From NCBI GenBank assembly GCA_040403095.1, contig JBBALI010000011.1, positions 1 to 64,000 of the forward strand: a stretch of DNA of 64,000 nucleotides, read 5' to 3'. A program made the position numbers and the translations under genes. The notes beneath the pieces are model-generated. The model did no database searches and was not told the origin of the DNA. It saw only the letters and a program-made list of their open reading frames with translations. This document shows, piece after piece, positions 9,201 to 17,077 of this stretch. Every line of letters begins with the position of its first letter. Positions within the stretch are counted from its first letter, which is position 1. The stretch comes from JAQVCM01 sp040403095 (GTDB lineage: Bacteria > Bacteroidota > Bacteroidia > Flavobacteriales_D > Crocinitomicaceae).

Positions 9201-9382
9201 TTTTTTTGCGCAAATTGATCAATAAATCCACGAAACTCTTTTCTTGCAGCGCTGTATTGTTCTTTTTCAAATAATTCTTCTCCACGGAAAAAAGCAGCGT
9301 ATTCACTGTTGTATTTTTCAGAAGTTTGTGCGCCCAAATTCAGGGTAGCCAACATCGATAATATGACCAAGAAACGGTTCAT
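6299..9382 (-). CDS. Large periplasmic tetratricopeptide-repeat protein
   Basis: A 1027-residue protein with a signal peptide (1-19, ending in LGAQ) followed by an almost continuous array of tetratricopeptide repeats to about residue 1000. Repeats of the form Ala-x-Tyr-x-x-Gly...Ala are visible throughout, for example around residues 100-140, 275-310 and 500-530. Such solenoids are protein-protein scaffolds; the signal peptide places it in the periplasm or at the inner face of the outer membrane. It is the first gene of a two-gene operon with the barrel gene at 4581-6296 (2-nt gap), and is divergent from ftsE across about 160 nt. The joint role is not known from the sequence; an outer-membrane assembly or transport complex is a guess. 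Confidence 0.85.
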   Translation of the reverse strand: MNRFLVILSMLATLNLGAQTSEKYNSEYAAFFRGEELFEKEQYSAARKEFRGFIDQFAQKNDPFYLKALYYEGVSALELFNNDGVKLLEDFNKNFPESIYRTKIYYKLGRYYYQKKDFKEAIAWFNKLHALDLEADDKDEFFFKLGYANFQENNFPAARAAFYEVRNSTSQYGAPSLYYYSHIAYNEKSYQTALEGFEKLLGDKRFREVVPYYITQIYYLQGRYEDVAKFAPALVDSVKSTSMSSMNHLIGDAFYRVGKYDEAVMYLEKYNQKSNTSRQEDYELGYAYYRSSNFDKAIQLFDRVSRVKDTLGQIAFYHIGECYLKKGNNAYARTAFEEAAVMDVDAKIQEDALYNYAILSYKLDVNPYDEAVEALGLYLKKYPNSDRKNEVYQYLVNVYTSTNNYEAALKSLDKLATKDIRLKTAYQIVAFNHGVELFQKASYLKAIDAFELVSKYPIDAEIAAKAKFWIADAYYQMKNDAKAIQGYKSFLSLPGNVSSSLRADAYYNLGYAYLNTAKKDKTLQNSQLEDAFKNYLSQGNLKNKSKKADAYMRLADYYYITKKNELAIKNYKEVYELKAGNEDQALYFMSLTYGLTDKGLDDKIKNLQDIVNNYPRSQYIMASIYEIGMSFRAKEQDEKALPYFQQLVTDYPTYILVREAKINVADIYFKKKEYAKSEDLYKKILAEYGTDRETCIDGVKGLSDIYKAQKQLDRIEELKVYNCSDEVVDDLEDSYYSAAFEPYEDSSFTEAIPDLEKYLSKYPGGKYEVEIQAYLANAYFRTGNEVKALEMYRALLEKPNTEFTELAAIRVSKNLYNSGDYETAIFYYAKLEKVTSRPSTLHNTQVGLMRCNFFLENWLSASEYSKKVLANTLTASTIKLEAEYVKGISFYQLENYTEAKPSLEWVVKNTTTVMAPESKFYLAEMYYKQKDHVKAETEIRALLKMKPAYDFWIAKALILQSKVLIAKQDLFQAEHTLQSVIDNYTIQDDGILLEANQLWDELMQLKTTPKVVEEKKSTEIEINEKGN

Positions 9383-9541
9383 AAAGTTCTATATTTTTTA
9401 AAAAGGATAAAATTAAACGACTTGAGGCTGTGTTTTGGAGAGCATGCCTAAAAGTTTTAAACGCGGCTGTGTTCAAATTATTTTGAAATTCTGCCGTGCG
9501 ATGGGGAATAAATCTGCAACTTTACACTAAATCTTTCACCC

Positions 9542-10255
9542 GTGGGACAAGTAATTCGATTAAAAGACGCCAAAATCTATCAACAAAAAGAGTTGGTCTT
9601 GAACAACATCAATTTTGAGTTGCAAGCCAATGAAATCATTTACTTGATCGGTAAAACGGGAAGCGGTAAAAGTAGTTTGCTTAAAACTTTGTTTGGCGAA
9701 TTGCCACTCACGGACGGAAAAGGTGATGTTGCAGGTTTTGATTTACTGACGCTCAAACGCAAAGACATTCCGATGTTGCGCCGAAAAATTGGGATTATTT
9801 TCCAAGATTTTCAGTTGTTGATGGACCGATCGGTAATCAAAAATTTGTATTTCGTGATGCAATCCACTGGTTGGAAAGACAAACAACAAATGGAGCAACG
9901 AGCGACAGGCGTTTTGAAAATGGTTGGCATTGAGAGCAAAGCACATTTGATGCCGCACACTTTATCTGGCGGAGAACAACAACGTGTAGCGATTGCCCGC
10001 GCCTTGGTCAACAAACCAGAATTGATTTTGGCCGACGAACCAACAGGAAATTTGGATCCAGAAACTTCGGAAGAAATCATGCGCTTGTTGATTACTGTCG
10101 CGAAAGAAGAAAAATCTTCTGTCATCATGGCGACGCACGACATGTCGATGGTCGAAAAATTTCCAGGACGTGTTTTCAGGGTTGAAAAAGGCGGAATGAA
10201 AGAAGTGGATAATTTGAATCGTTTTGATCCGTTTAAGACGCTTTTTAACGAGTAA
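9542..10255 (+). CDS. ftsE: Cell-division ABC ATPase FtsE
   Basis: FtsE pairs with the membrane protein FtsX to regulate peptidoglycan hydrolases at the division site. The 237-residue protein is a lone ABC ATPase: Walker A GKTGSGKSS (37-45), Q-loop in GIIFQDFQ, signature LSGGEQQR (141-148), Walker B LILADEP (161-167), D-loop and His switch in MATHD. The start used is GTG, which gives the expected N-terminus (MGQVIRLKDA); no in-frame ATG fits. ftsX is not adjacent here, which is common in this phylum. A related lipoprotein-export ATPase (LolD) is the main alternative, but the sequence reads as FtsE. Confidence 0.85.
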   Translation: MGQVIRLKDAKIYQQKELVLNNINFELQANEIIYLIGKTGSGKSSLLKTLFGELPLTDGKGDVAGFDLLTLKRKDIPMLRRKIGIIFQDFQLLMDRSVIKNLYFVMQSTGWKDKQQMEQRATGVLKMVGIESKAHLMPHTLSGGEQQRVAIARALVNKPELILADEPTGNLDPETSEEIMRLLITVAKEEKSSVIMATHDMSMVEKFPGRVFRVEKGGMKEVDNLNRFDPFKTLFNE

Positions 10256-10262
10256 TTACAAA

Positions 10263-10295
10263 AGACATTAGACAGAAGACATTAGACATTAGACT
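10263..10295. repeat. agacattagac-type tandem repeat
   Basis: Three imperfect repeats of agacattagac directly after ftsE. The same agac-rich sequence type recurs at 53598-53684, where it forms the 3' end of an acyltransferase gene. Confidence 0.5.
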
Positions 10296-10342
10296 GCATT
10301 TTTCTAATTGGCTGATAGTCTAATATCTTAAACTAAACCTTA

Positions 10343-10471
10343 ATGAAACGTTTTCAACTAACATCAAGAAAATCCCGAGTTTTACGACTTTTTCCGGCCT
10401 CAGCAATAAAAGCGTTAAGAAAAATTGGAATTTTTGACGACCAAACAAAAGTACTGTTTGAGCATAGATGA
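10343..10471 (+). other. Short open frame of unknown status
   Basis: An ATG-started frame of 42 codons lies in the 433-nt gap between ftsE and the next gene. The peptide is basic at its start (MKRFQLTSRKSRVLRLF) and ends in DDQTKVLFEHR. Its codon use looks like that of coding DNA, but I do not recognise the family, and it could be a relic of a larger gene. The rest of the gap holds the agac repeats and a hairpin at 10602-10635. Confidence 0.25.
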
Positions 10472-10601
10472 ACTTTAAAACTATATCGGCATTATACAAC
10501 TTTAGTGATTATTTTACTGTAACAATATTAGGTATTGACTTTTGTTTAGTCAGAAATTTAAATTTTTTAGCTTTAATTGCGTAGCCTTGATTTTTTCTTT
10601 G

Positions 10602-10635
10602 GTTCTTTCTTTCTTATCAAGAAAAAAGAAAGAAC
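10602..10635. terminator. Long A/T-type hairpin, possible terminator
   Basis: Perfect 11-bp stem gttctttcttt / aaagaaagaac (10602-10612 and 10625-10635) with a 12-nt loop, flanked by T-rich sequence on the left and A-rich sequence on the right. It sits between the end of ftsE and the converging minus-strand operon, so it could terminate transcription from either side. It also has the look of a dispersed repeat. Confidence 0.45.
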
Positions 10636-10688
10636 AAGAAAATCTAAAGACAATCAACGGAAGCTTTCTAGCGTGTAAAAGCGAAAAT

Positions 10689-11099
10689 TCACATCTCTTT
10701 TTCTTCCTCGTTCTTTTCTGGATTCACAAAATCAATCAATTTCTCAGTCATTTTGCCAATGAATTCGTGGATTCTGTCGTGGTATTTGTGGTACAAGACG
10801 TGCAAAATTTCGCTTAAAATCAATGACTTTAGTGCTTCGCCGCCCGATGCGTCTTTTTTAAAGATTTTCCCAACTACAAAGTCGATTCCAGCATCGCCAG
10901 CCGTCGTGCCTGCCAATTCGTTTTCTTCTCGCACACGCAACAAAGCGTTCTTTAATAAATTCGCAGGTTGAATCGATTGGTAAACTTCATGAAAATTGGC
11001 TTTCAATACTAATTCTTGTGCTTCTTTTTGCGATTCTAATACGGCAATTTGTTGCTTCAAAGCCAAATAATTGCTGATTGGAGGAGTTTGTTTTTCCAT
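10689..11099 (-). CDS. Hypothetical protein, partner of the holin-like membrane gene
   Basis: A 136-residue protein without signal peptide or membrane span, which I do not recognise. It has a helical N-terminal half with Gln/Glu-rich heptads (about 10-40) and an acidic-basic C-terminus ending EKNEEEKEM. I start it at the ATG at 11099 (MEKQTPP); a TTG three codons earlier would directly abut the upstream stop. The gene follows the YqjE/holin-X-like membrane protein with about 10 nt between them, so the two form an operon, perhaps a small envelope-stress cassette of the YtxH/YqjE kind. Confidence 0.65.
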   Translation of the reverse strand: MEKQTPPISNYLALKQQIAVLESQKEAQELVLKANFHEVYQSIQPANLLKNALLRVREENELAGTTAGDAGIDFVVGKIFKKDASGGEALKSLILSEILHVLYHKYHDRIHEFIGKMTEKLIDFVNPEKNEEEKEM

Positions 11100-11108
11100 A
11101 ATTTTCAA

Positions 11109-11465
11109 TTATTGCTCTTCTAAAATTGAACGAATTAAGCGGTTGCGCACAGGATTTATAATCAATGACTTTCGAAAAATCAATACTGTTAAAAATAGCA
11201 AAAAGTAAAATCCAGACAGCGTTAAGAAGCCCAAGGAGTAACTTCCGAACCAATCTGAAAGGAAAAAACCAAGCGAAACGCTCAAAAAAAGCAAAAAAAG
11301 CGTGATAAAAACGCCCAAAATAACCGCCAAACTGGTCATCGATCCGATGGCAGAAACCTTGTCGGTGGTTTTCAAAACCGCTAGATCATAGCGCGTTGAG
11401 AGATATGCTTTCAGATTTTCGTTCAAATCTTCAATGGGTGAATTTTCTTCCATAGAATAATGCAT
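11109..11465 (-). CDS. Holin-X/YqjE-like small membrane protein
   Basis: A 118-residue inner-membrane protein: a short cytoplasmic N-terminus, then two long hydrophobic helices (about 42-72 and 78-100) and a basic C-terminal tail. This matches the layout of the phage holin superfamily III / YqjE (DUF1469-type) proteins that are widespread chromosomal genes and not evidence of a prophage. No phage genes surround it. It is first in an operon with the 136-residue gene downstream. ATG codons at 11465 and 11453 are both possible starts. Confidence 0.65.
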   Translation of the reverse strand: MHYSMEENSPIEDLNENLKAYLSTRYDLAVLKTTDKVSAIGSMTSLAVILGVFITLFLLFLSVSLGFFLSDWFGSYSLGFLTLSGFYFLLFLTVLIFRKSLIINPVRNRLIRSILEEQ

Positions 11466-11582
11466 TTTGTTTGTAGTACTAAGTTACGGAAAAAGATTGG
11501 GGTTTGAATGAAGAAATTAATTGTAATTGCTTGTAGGTTTTGGAATTGCAGAATTTTTCTACTTTAGCCCAAAATTATCTTC

Positions 11583-12203
11583 ATGACCAAAAATTTTTTC
11601 ATCTGGTTTGGAACCGCCATTGCAACCTTGCTTTTGCTCACTTTTGTGATGCCGCTTTTCATTATCTTTCATTTGAAAGGTTTCTATTACGTGCTGGGCG
11701 GAATTTTGGTTACTTACCTCACCTATTTGGCTTTCAAACAGGCAGATAGTTTCGGCATTATTTTCTATGCAGAAAAGCGAAAAAAAGAGCCGAAAATGAC
11801 CAAATTCAAAAAATTCATGTTGGCATTTCTGGGCATCGCATACATTGGCGTGATTGGTGGTTTCACCTACTTCAGAACAGATAATCTGCTGCAAAAAGAA
11901 GGTGTGGTTTGTCTCGCATCCATCACCAACGGCACGCACACCACGAGAAAATCACTCAAAAGAGGAACGGAAAACAGCTACAGCATCGAATTCACTTTCA
12001 AAACAATTTCAGGCGAAAAAATCACCGGTTCAGATAACGTCAACGCCGAAGAATTCAGCCGCCTGCGCATTGGCTCGGTTGTCAAAGTAATTTATCAACC
12101 AAGCCACCCAATTGTGATGCGCACGATTTTGAATAAGGATGATGAATTGAAGTTTAAGGAGAAAATTGATGGGTTTAGGGGGTTTGTGTTTTTTAATTTT
12201 TGA
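11583..12203 (+). CDS. Integral membrane protein with DUF3592-like C-terminal domain
   Basis: A 206-residue protein with three membrane helices (about 6-32, 35-52 and 77-98) and a soluble C-terminal domain (about 105-190) rich in beta strands, containing YSIEFTFKTISGEKI and ending with a VKVIYQPSHP motif. That last pattern resembles the DUF3592 family, whose function is unknown. A TACTTTAG box at 11570-11577 could be its -7 promoter element. It stands alone, between the holin-like operon and the restriction-modification island. Confidence 0.6.
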   Translation: MTKNFFIWFGTAIATLLLLTFVMPLFIIFHLKGFYYVLGGILVTYLTYLAFKQADSFGIIFYAEKRKKEPKMTKFKKFMLAFLGIAYIGVIGGFTYFRTDNLLQKEGVVCLASITNGTHTTRKSLKRGTENSYSIEFTFKTISGEKITGSDNVNAEEFSRLRIGSVVKVIYQPSHPIVMRTILNKDDELKFKEKIDGFRGFVFFNF

Positions 12204-12308
12204 AAAACCAGCTGAAATGTGAAATTCTTTTCGTCATTGACTACAACATTATTTTTCTTTCATTTAGCTGAATTGCAAGCCCATTAAGTCTGTTTTTTAT
12301 CTTACTTT

Positions 12309-12343
12309 TATGGCATTAATTTAACTTTACACTATGGCATTAA
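12309..12343 (+). repeat. Duplicated start region of the MmeI-like gene
   Basis: The 11-mer tatggcattaa occurs at 12309-12319 and again at 12333-12343, where it carries the start codon of the restriction-modification gene. The first copy reads ATG GCA TTA ATT TAA, a four-codon mini-frame ending 10 nt before the real start. It may be chance or a short duplication affecting initiation. Confidence 0.45.
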
Positions 12344-15093
12344 GTTGGAATGAAATCAAAGATAGAGCTTTAGCTTTCTCCAAAGAATGGGAAGGAACAC
12401 ACAGTGAAGAAGCAGACGCTAAACCTTTTTTGGTCGAATTTTTTAATGTTTTTGGTCTAAACCAACGTAAAGTTGCTTCTTTTGAACATAAGGTTAAAAA
12501 GCTTGGTAATTCTGATGGCTATATCGATATGCTCTGGAAAGGTCAGCTCTTAATCGAAATGAAGAGTAAAGGAAAGGATTTAACAAAAGCATACGGACAA
12601 GCGAAAGGATATATCCATGGATTGAAGCAATTAGATATACCAAAATATGTTTTGGTTTGCGATTTTGAAACTTTCCGTTTATACGATTTGGAAGAAATTG
12701 GACATGATGAATACATCGAATTCCAACTTTCTGATTTTGTTAATCATGTTGAACTCTTTGGATTTATTGCTGGCTATCAAAAAAAGGTTTACAAAGAGGA
12801 AGATCCTGTAAATATTAAGGCTGCCGAATTGATGGGCAAGCTTCACGACAGACTTCAAGAAATTGGTTATGAAGGACACCCATTAGAAGTTTATCTAGTA
12901 AGAATGTTGTTTTGTTTGTTTGCAGAAGACACCAATATTTTCACTAAACAACAATTCCAAGATTACATTGAAGATCGAACTTCGGAAGACGGAAGTGATT
13001 TGGCTGCCAAAATTCAAGAATTGTTTCAAGTCCTTAATACTCCTGAAGATAAGCGATTCAAGAATTTAGATGAGCAATTGAATGCCTTTCCTTACGTAAA
13101 TGGTAAATTATTCGAAGAAATTTTGCCAGGTGCATTCTTTGATACAAAAATGCGACTGACTTTGCTTGAATGTTGCTATTTGGATTGGAGTAAAATTTCT
13201 CCTGCTATTTTTGGTTCTATGTTTCAAAGTGTAATGGACCCAAAAGAAAGAAGAAATTTGGGTGCGCATTATACCAGTGAAAAGAACATTCTAAAACTCA
13301 TCAAACCATTATTCTTGGATGAATTGTGGGCTGAATTTGAAAGCACTAAAACCAATAAGGCAAAACTGAATGAATTTCACCTGCGCTTGAGCAGAATGAA
13401 ATTCCTAGATCCTGCTTGTGGTTGCGGAAATTTCTTAGTGATTACTTACCGAGAATTGCGTTTATTGGAATTGGCAATTTTACAACAGCGTTTTGGTGCC
13501 GACCGTGTCTTACTCGAACTAAAGGAAGTGGCGCTTTTAGACGTTGACATGATGGCGGGCATAGAATATGAAGAATTCCCTGCGCGTATTGCTGAAGTAG
13601 CCATGTGGTTGATGGACCATCAAATGAATCTAAAAATGAGCATGGAATTTGGGCAATATTATGCAAGATTACCTTTGAAAAAAGCAGCAAATATTGTTCA
13701 TGCCAACGCACTGAGGATAGAATGGGATCAAGTGATTTCAAAAAGCAAACTAAAATACATAATTGGTAATCCTCCGTTTCTAGGAAAAAGCAACCAAAAT
13801 CAAATCCAAAAAGAAGATTTAATTAGTGTATTCCAAAATGTAAAATCCTCATCCGACTTAGACTATGTTTCTGCCTGGTTTTATAAAGCTTCAGAGTATA
13901 TACAAAATACTGAAATCGAGGTTGCATTTGTCTCAACTAATTCAATTGTGCAAGGTGAACAAGTTTCTATATTATGGGGAACACTATATCAAAGATTTTC
14001 GATAAAAATTAATTTTGCTCATCAAACCTTTAAATGGATAAATGAGGCAAAAGGAGTTGCTGCAGTCCACTGCGTAGTTATTGGATTTTCTTGCTTAGAT
14101 AGAAGTAAAAAAGTAATTTTTGAGTACGAAAATATTTCTTCTGAACCAAATGAAATTATCGTTAAAAAGATAAACCCATATTTGAACGCAGGTCCAATAA
14201 TAATTATTCAAAAAAGTAGTTCTTCGATTTGTAGTGCCCCACCCATAAAATACGGCAACAAACCAACTGATGGAGGGAATTATTTGTTTACTGCTGATGA
14301 AAGAGCAGATTTCTTAAAAAAAGAACCAAATGCCTCAAAATATTTTAAAAAATTTATAGGTTCAGTTGAATTCATAAATAATATTCCTCGGTATTGTTTA
14401 TGGTTGCACAATGCAGATCCAAAAGATTTACGAGACTTACCATTAACAAAAGAAAGAATAAATAAAGTACGAGATTTCCGTCTCAATAGTACAGCAAAAC
14501 CAACTGTTAAAGCGGCGGATATACCTACTGATTTTTTCTACATTTCTCATCCAAATTGTGAATATTTAGTAATTCCCGAAACATCTTCTGAAAGAAGAAA
14601 ATACATCCCAATTGGGTATATTTCCGCTGATACCGTTGCCAGTAATGCTGTCTACCTAATTCCATCCGCTTCCCTTTTTACTTTTGGGTTAATGTGTTCA
14701 ATTATGCATGTCCTTTGGTCTCGAACAGTTGGTGGCAAGTTAAAAAGTGATTTTAGATACTCGGGCTCAATCGTCTACAACAATTTCCCATGGCCAGAAA
14801 ACCCAACAGATAAACAAAAAGAACAAATCGAAAAAGCTGCACAAAAGGTATTGGATGCGCGCTTAGAATTTCCTACAAGTTCGTTGGCAGATTTATATGA
14901 CCCTTTGACGATGCCTCCAGTATTGGTGAAAGCACACAATGATTTAGACAAAGCAGTTGATGCGGCTTATAGCAAACAGACTTTTAATAGTGATGCAAAG
15001 CGGATGGAGTTTTTGTTTGAGTTGTATGAGAAGTATACGGCTGGGTTGTTTGTGAAGGAGAAGGCGGGTAAATTAAAAAAGAAATTGAATTGA
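12334..15093 (+). CDS. MmeI-like type IIL restriction-modification enzyme
   Basis: A single polypeptide of 919 residues that should both methylate adenine on one DNA strand and cleave unmodified DNA at a distance. The N-terminal nuclease module shows Asp65 and Glu75-x-Lys77 in IDMLWKGQLLIEMKSK, a PD-(D/E)xK site. The methyltransferase follows in gamma-class order: motif X GAHYTSEKN (from 310), SAM motif I DPACGCGNF (359-367) and catalytic motif IV NPPF (479-482), typical of N6-adenine methylation. A target-recognition domain should occupy about 600-800 and a helical C-terminal region the rest. The layout and length match MmeI; the BREX methylase PglX is larger and lacks the nuclease site. An OLD-type nuclease gene starts 4 nt downstream. 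Confidence 0.88.
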   Translation: MALSWNEIKDRALAFSKEWEGTHSEEADAKPFLVEFFNVFGLNQRKVASFEHKVKKLGNSDGYIDMLWKGQLLIEMKSKGKDLTKAYGQAKGYIHGLKQLDIPKYVLVCDFETFRLYDLEEIGHDEYIEFQLSDFVNHVELFGFIAGYQKKVYKEEDPVNIKAAELMGKLHDRLQEIGYEGHPLEVYLVRMLFCLFAEDTNIFTKQQFQDYIEDRTSEDGSDLAAKIQELFQVLNTPEDKRFKNLDEQLNAFPYVNGKLFEEILPGAFFDTKMRLTLLECCYLDWSKISPAIFGSMFQSVMDPKERRNLGAHYTSEKNILKLIKPLFLDELWAEFESTKTNKAKLNEFHLRLSRMKFLDPACGCGNFLVITYRELRLLELAILQQRFGADRVLLELKEVALLDVDMMAGIEYEEFPARIAEVAMWLMDHQMNLKMSMEFGQYYARLPLKKAANIVHANALRIEWDQVISKSKLKYIIGNPPFLGKSNQNQIQKEDLISVFQNVKSSSDLDYVSAWFYKASEYIQNTEIEVAFVSTNSIVQGEQVSILWGTLYQRFSIKINFAHQTFKWINEAKGVAAVHCVVIGFSCLDRSKKVIFEYENISSEPNEIIVKKINPYLNAGPIIIIQKSSSSICSAPPIKYGNKPTDGGNYLFTADERADFLKKEPNASKYFKKFIGSVEFINNIPRYCLWLHNADPKDLRDLPLTKERINKVRDFRLNSTAKPTVKAADIPTDFFYISHPNCEYLVIPETSSERRKYIPIGYISADTVASNAVYLIPSASLFTFGLMCSIMHVLWSRTVGGKLKSDFRYSGSIVYNNFPWPENPTDKQKEQIEKAAQKVLDARLEFPTSSLADLYDPLTMPPVLVKAHNDLDKAVDAAYSKQTFNSDAKRMEFLFELYEKYTAGLFVKEKAGKLKKKLN

Positions 15094-15097
15094 GATT

Positions 15098-16855
15098 ATG
15101 GAACTACAAAGGATAGAAATAAAAAATTTTAGGTCAGTTAAAAACGCGACGATTGAGTTTGATCAAAATTGCAAGATTTTAGTTGGAAAAAATGAAGCAG
15201 GAAAAAGCAATGTTTTGAAAGCAATTGCTGCAGTTTTTGATGTGTATTCTGTTTCCGCTAAAGATAAAAGAAAAAAAATTAATAATGAAACCATTTCCTC
15301 AAATGACTACTATGTAAGAGCAATTTTTAATTTAAATGAAGATGATTTTTCGGATATTTTAATTCTTTTCAAAAAAAAATATGGGGATCTTGAAACTGTC
15401 AGAAAGGGCTTTGAAAAAGAGATTAGTGCTTTCATTGTGAAAAACTTTCATGCAGTTCTTAGGAACATAATTATAGAGGAGAAAGCGGTCAGCAACACGA
15501 CTTACTATACATTACCAAAATCTGCCTCAAAGAATTTTGAAAACCTTATTTTTCAAAATAATTCCATTTCATCTGGAACACCAACAGCAACTAATAATAT
15601 TGCCTCCGCGGTATTTGGGTGTGTTAAAGAGCATTGGGAAGAATGTGTCTCCAAATGCTATTATTGGAGTTTTGATAATTCATATTTACTACCAAACACC
15701 GTTAATATTTCCCAATTTAAGGCTAACCCAGATATATGTGAACCACTAAAAAATGTGTTTGAACTTTGCAATCGAAATAATATTAACGTACAATTCGAAA
15801 ATGCTCTTAAAGAAGATGGTGATTATGATAACCTTCTGGAACAAGTTTCGAATCAAGTAACATCTGTTTTTCAAGAAATTTGGGGTGATTTCAAAGAAAC
15901 TCAAATCGAACTTCGCCCCGATGGAGGTGAAATCAGAATTAAAATAAAAGAAAAAGCTAAATACAATTTTGAGGATAGAAGCGATGGATTTAAAAAATTC
16001 ATTTCAATTCTCTTAATGATTTCGACGCGTGTTCGAAAGGAATTTATTGACGATTTAGATATCATTTTATTTGATGAGCCTGACCAAAGTCTTTACCCAA
16101 CAAGCGCAAGGTACTTGCGTGATGAGATTCTAAAATTATCAGATAACACAAAAATCATTTATAGTACCCATTCGCAATATATGATTGACTCTGAATGTGT
16201 TGGAAGACATATTGTTGTTCAAAAGAAGGATGATATTACTAGTCTTAAAAATTATGACTCTATATCACCATTTTCTGATGATGAGTTACTGAGAAACGCA
16301 ATAGGAACAAGTGTTTTTGAATGTTTGAAGGAGAACAATATCATATTTGAAGGTTGGCTCGACAAACAATTGTTTGAGTTTTTTCTAAAATTATATCCTT
16401 CCAAAGCAAAAAAATTCCAAAATGTTGGTCGGGTTTTTCTTTCCGGGATTAGTAGTGTAGAAACATTAGTCCAAATTTTAATCTTGGCAAATAAAAAATT
16501 TGTGATCGTTGCAGATTCAGACCAAACTTCAAATAGCAAAAAAATTGATTTCTCTGAAAAATATGACGAATACTCAGATAGTTGGATTAGTTATTCTGAT
16601 GTACTAGCTAAAGTTGAAACAATGGAAGATTTTTTATCAACGAATTACATTGAGTCAAAATTAAAGGCAAAAAACTCTGCTTTCAGTTTTAATTCAACAA
16701 TCTCTGCGATAAAAAATATTGAAAGTATTATTAAAGACAAAGCTGAAAAGCAAGCATTTAAAAAGGAACTCATCGTTGAGATGAAGAAAACGGATTTGAT
16801 TAGTGATTATTCCAAACTAATTGATCAGATTCTTTTGAAAATGAGCAACATATAA
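15098..16855 (+). CDS. OLD-family ATPase-Toprim endonuclease
   Basis: A 585-residue protein of the overcoming-lysogenization-defect (OLD) type. The N-terminal SMC/RecF-like ATPase has Walker A GKNEAGKS (30-37) and Walker B IILFDEPDQ with Asp326-Glu327; the ABC signature region precedes it (about 300). The C-terminal Toprim nuclease domain has its glutamate at Glu418 (IIFEGWLDKQLF) and the DxD pair Asp473/Asp475 in VIVADSDQ. Such proteins cut DNA in defence systems. It starts 4 nt after the MmeI-like gene, implying co-transcription and coupled function. It resembles GajA of Gabija in architecture, but no UvrD-like GajB gene follows. Its codon use is more AT-rich than housekeeping neighbours. 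Confidence 0.85.
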   Translation: MELQRIEIKNFRSVKNATIEFDQNCKILVGKNEAGKSNVLKAIAAVFDVYSVSAKDKRKKINNETISSNDYYVRAIFNLNEDDFSDILILFKKKYGDLETVRKGFEKEISAFIVKNFHAVLRNIIIEEKAVSNTTYYTLPKSASKNFENLIFQNNSISSGTPTATNNIASAVFGCVKEHWEECVSKCYYWSFDNSYLLPNTVNISQFKANPDICEPLKNVFELCNRNNINVQFENALKEDGDYDNLLEQVSNQVTSVFQEIWGDFKETQIELRPDGGEIRIKIKEKAKYNFEDRSDGFKKFISILLMISTRVRKEFIDDLDIILFDEPDQSLYPTSARYLRDEILKLSDNTKIIYSTHSQYMIDSECVGRHIVVQKKDDITSLKNYDSISPFSDDELLRNAIGTSVFECLKENNIIFEGWLDKQLFEFFLKLYPSKAKKFQNVGRVFLSGISSVETLVQILILANKKFVIVADSDQTSNSKKIDFSEKYDEYSDSWISYSDVLAKVETMEDFLSTNYIESKLKAKNSAFSFNSTISAIKNIESIIKDKAEKQAFKKELIVEMKKTDLISDYSKLIDQILLKMSNI

Positions 16856-16859
16856 AATC

Positions 16860-16991
16860 ATGGGACAAACAGCCACCTCAATCACTGAACAAATTCAAAT
16901 CCTGAAATACCGTGGGATGGCTTTAATGAAGAATATAAATCCTGAAAATGAATTTATTTATACCTTTAAGGTAGAAAGTTTTATAAAGTGA
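16860..16991 (+). pseudogene. N-terminal remnant of an Abi_2 (AbiD/AbiF-type) gene
   Basis: A 43-codon frame beginning 4 nt after the OLD nuclease gene. Its first 22 residues, with TSITEQIQILKYRGM, match the conserved N-terminus of the Abi_2 abortive-infection family, in which a Thr/Ser-rich start is followed by EEQIxLLxxRG. Full-length members are about 300 residues, so this is a stub, left either by truncation or by an internal deletion that kept a short C-terminal tail. The assignment rests on my memory of the family motif. Confidence 0.6.
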
Positions 16992-16993
16992 AA

Positions 16994-17037
16994 CGCCTCC
17001 TTGTGGGAGGCGTCGGACGAAAGATGCTATCCTTCGT
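16994..17037. other. Pair of adjacent hairpins of unknown role
   Basis: Two stem-loops in tandem between the Abi stub and the NYN gene. The first is cgcctcc-ttgtg-ggaggcg (16994-17012), GC-rich in AT-rich surroundings. The second is acgaaagat-gct-atccttcgt (17017-17037), a 9-bp stem with one mismatch. Neither is followed by a T run on the plus strand, so a simple terminator is unlikely. It could be a leader RNA of the NYN gene or a recombination site. Confidence 0.5.
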
Positions 17038-17077
17038 GATGTTCTTGGGTGCAAATATAAAGTAAAACAAAATACAA

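Noticed and set aside
11109..11465. Prophage holin
   Set aside because: The holin-like fold is shared with chromosomal YqjE-type proteins and no other phage genes are present.
12334..15093. BREX PglX methylase
   Set aside because: The protein has an N-terminal ExK nuclease module and MmeI length, and no other BREX genes (pglZ, brxC) are nearby.
15098..16855. Gabija system (GajA)
   Set aside because: The ATPase-Toprim layout fits, but the required UvrD-like GajB gene is absent and an MmeI-like enzyme precedes it.
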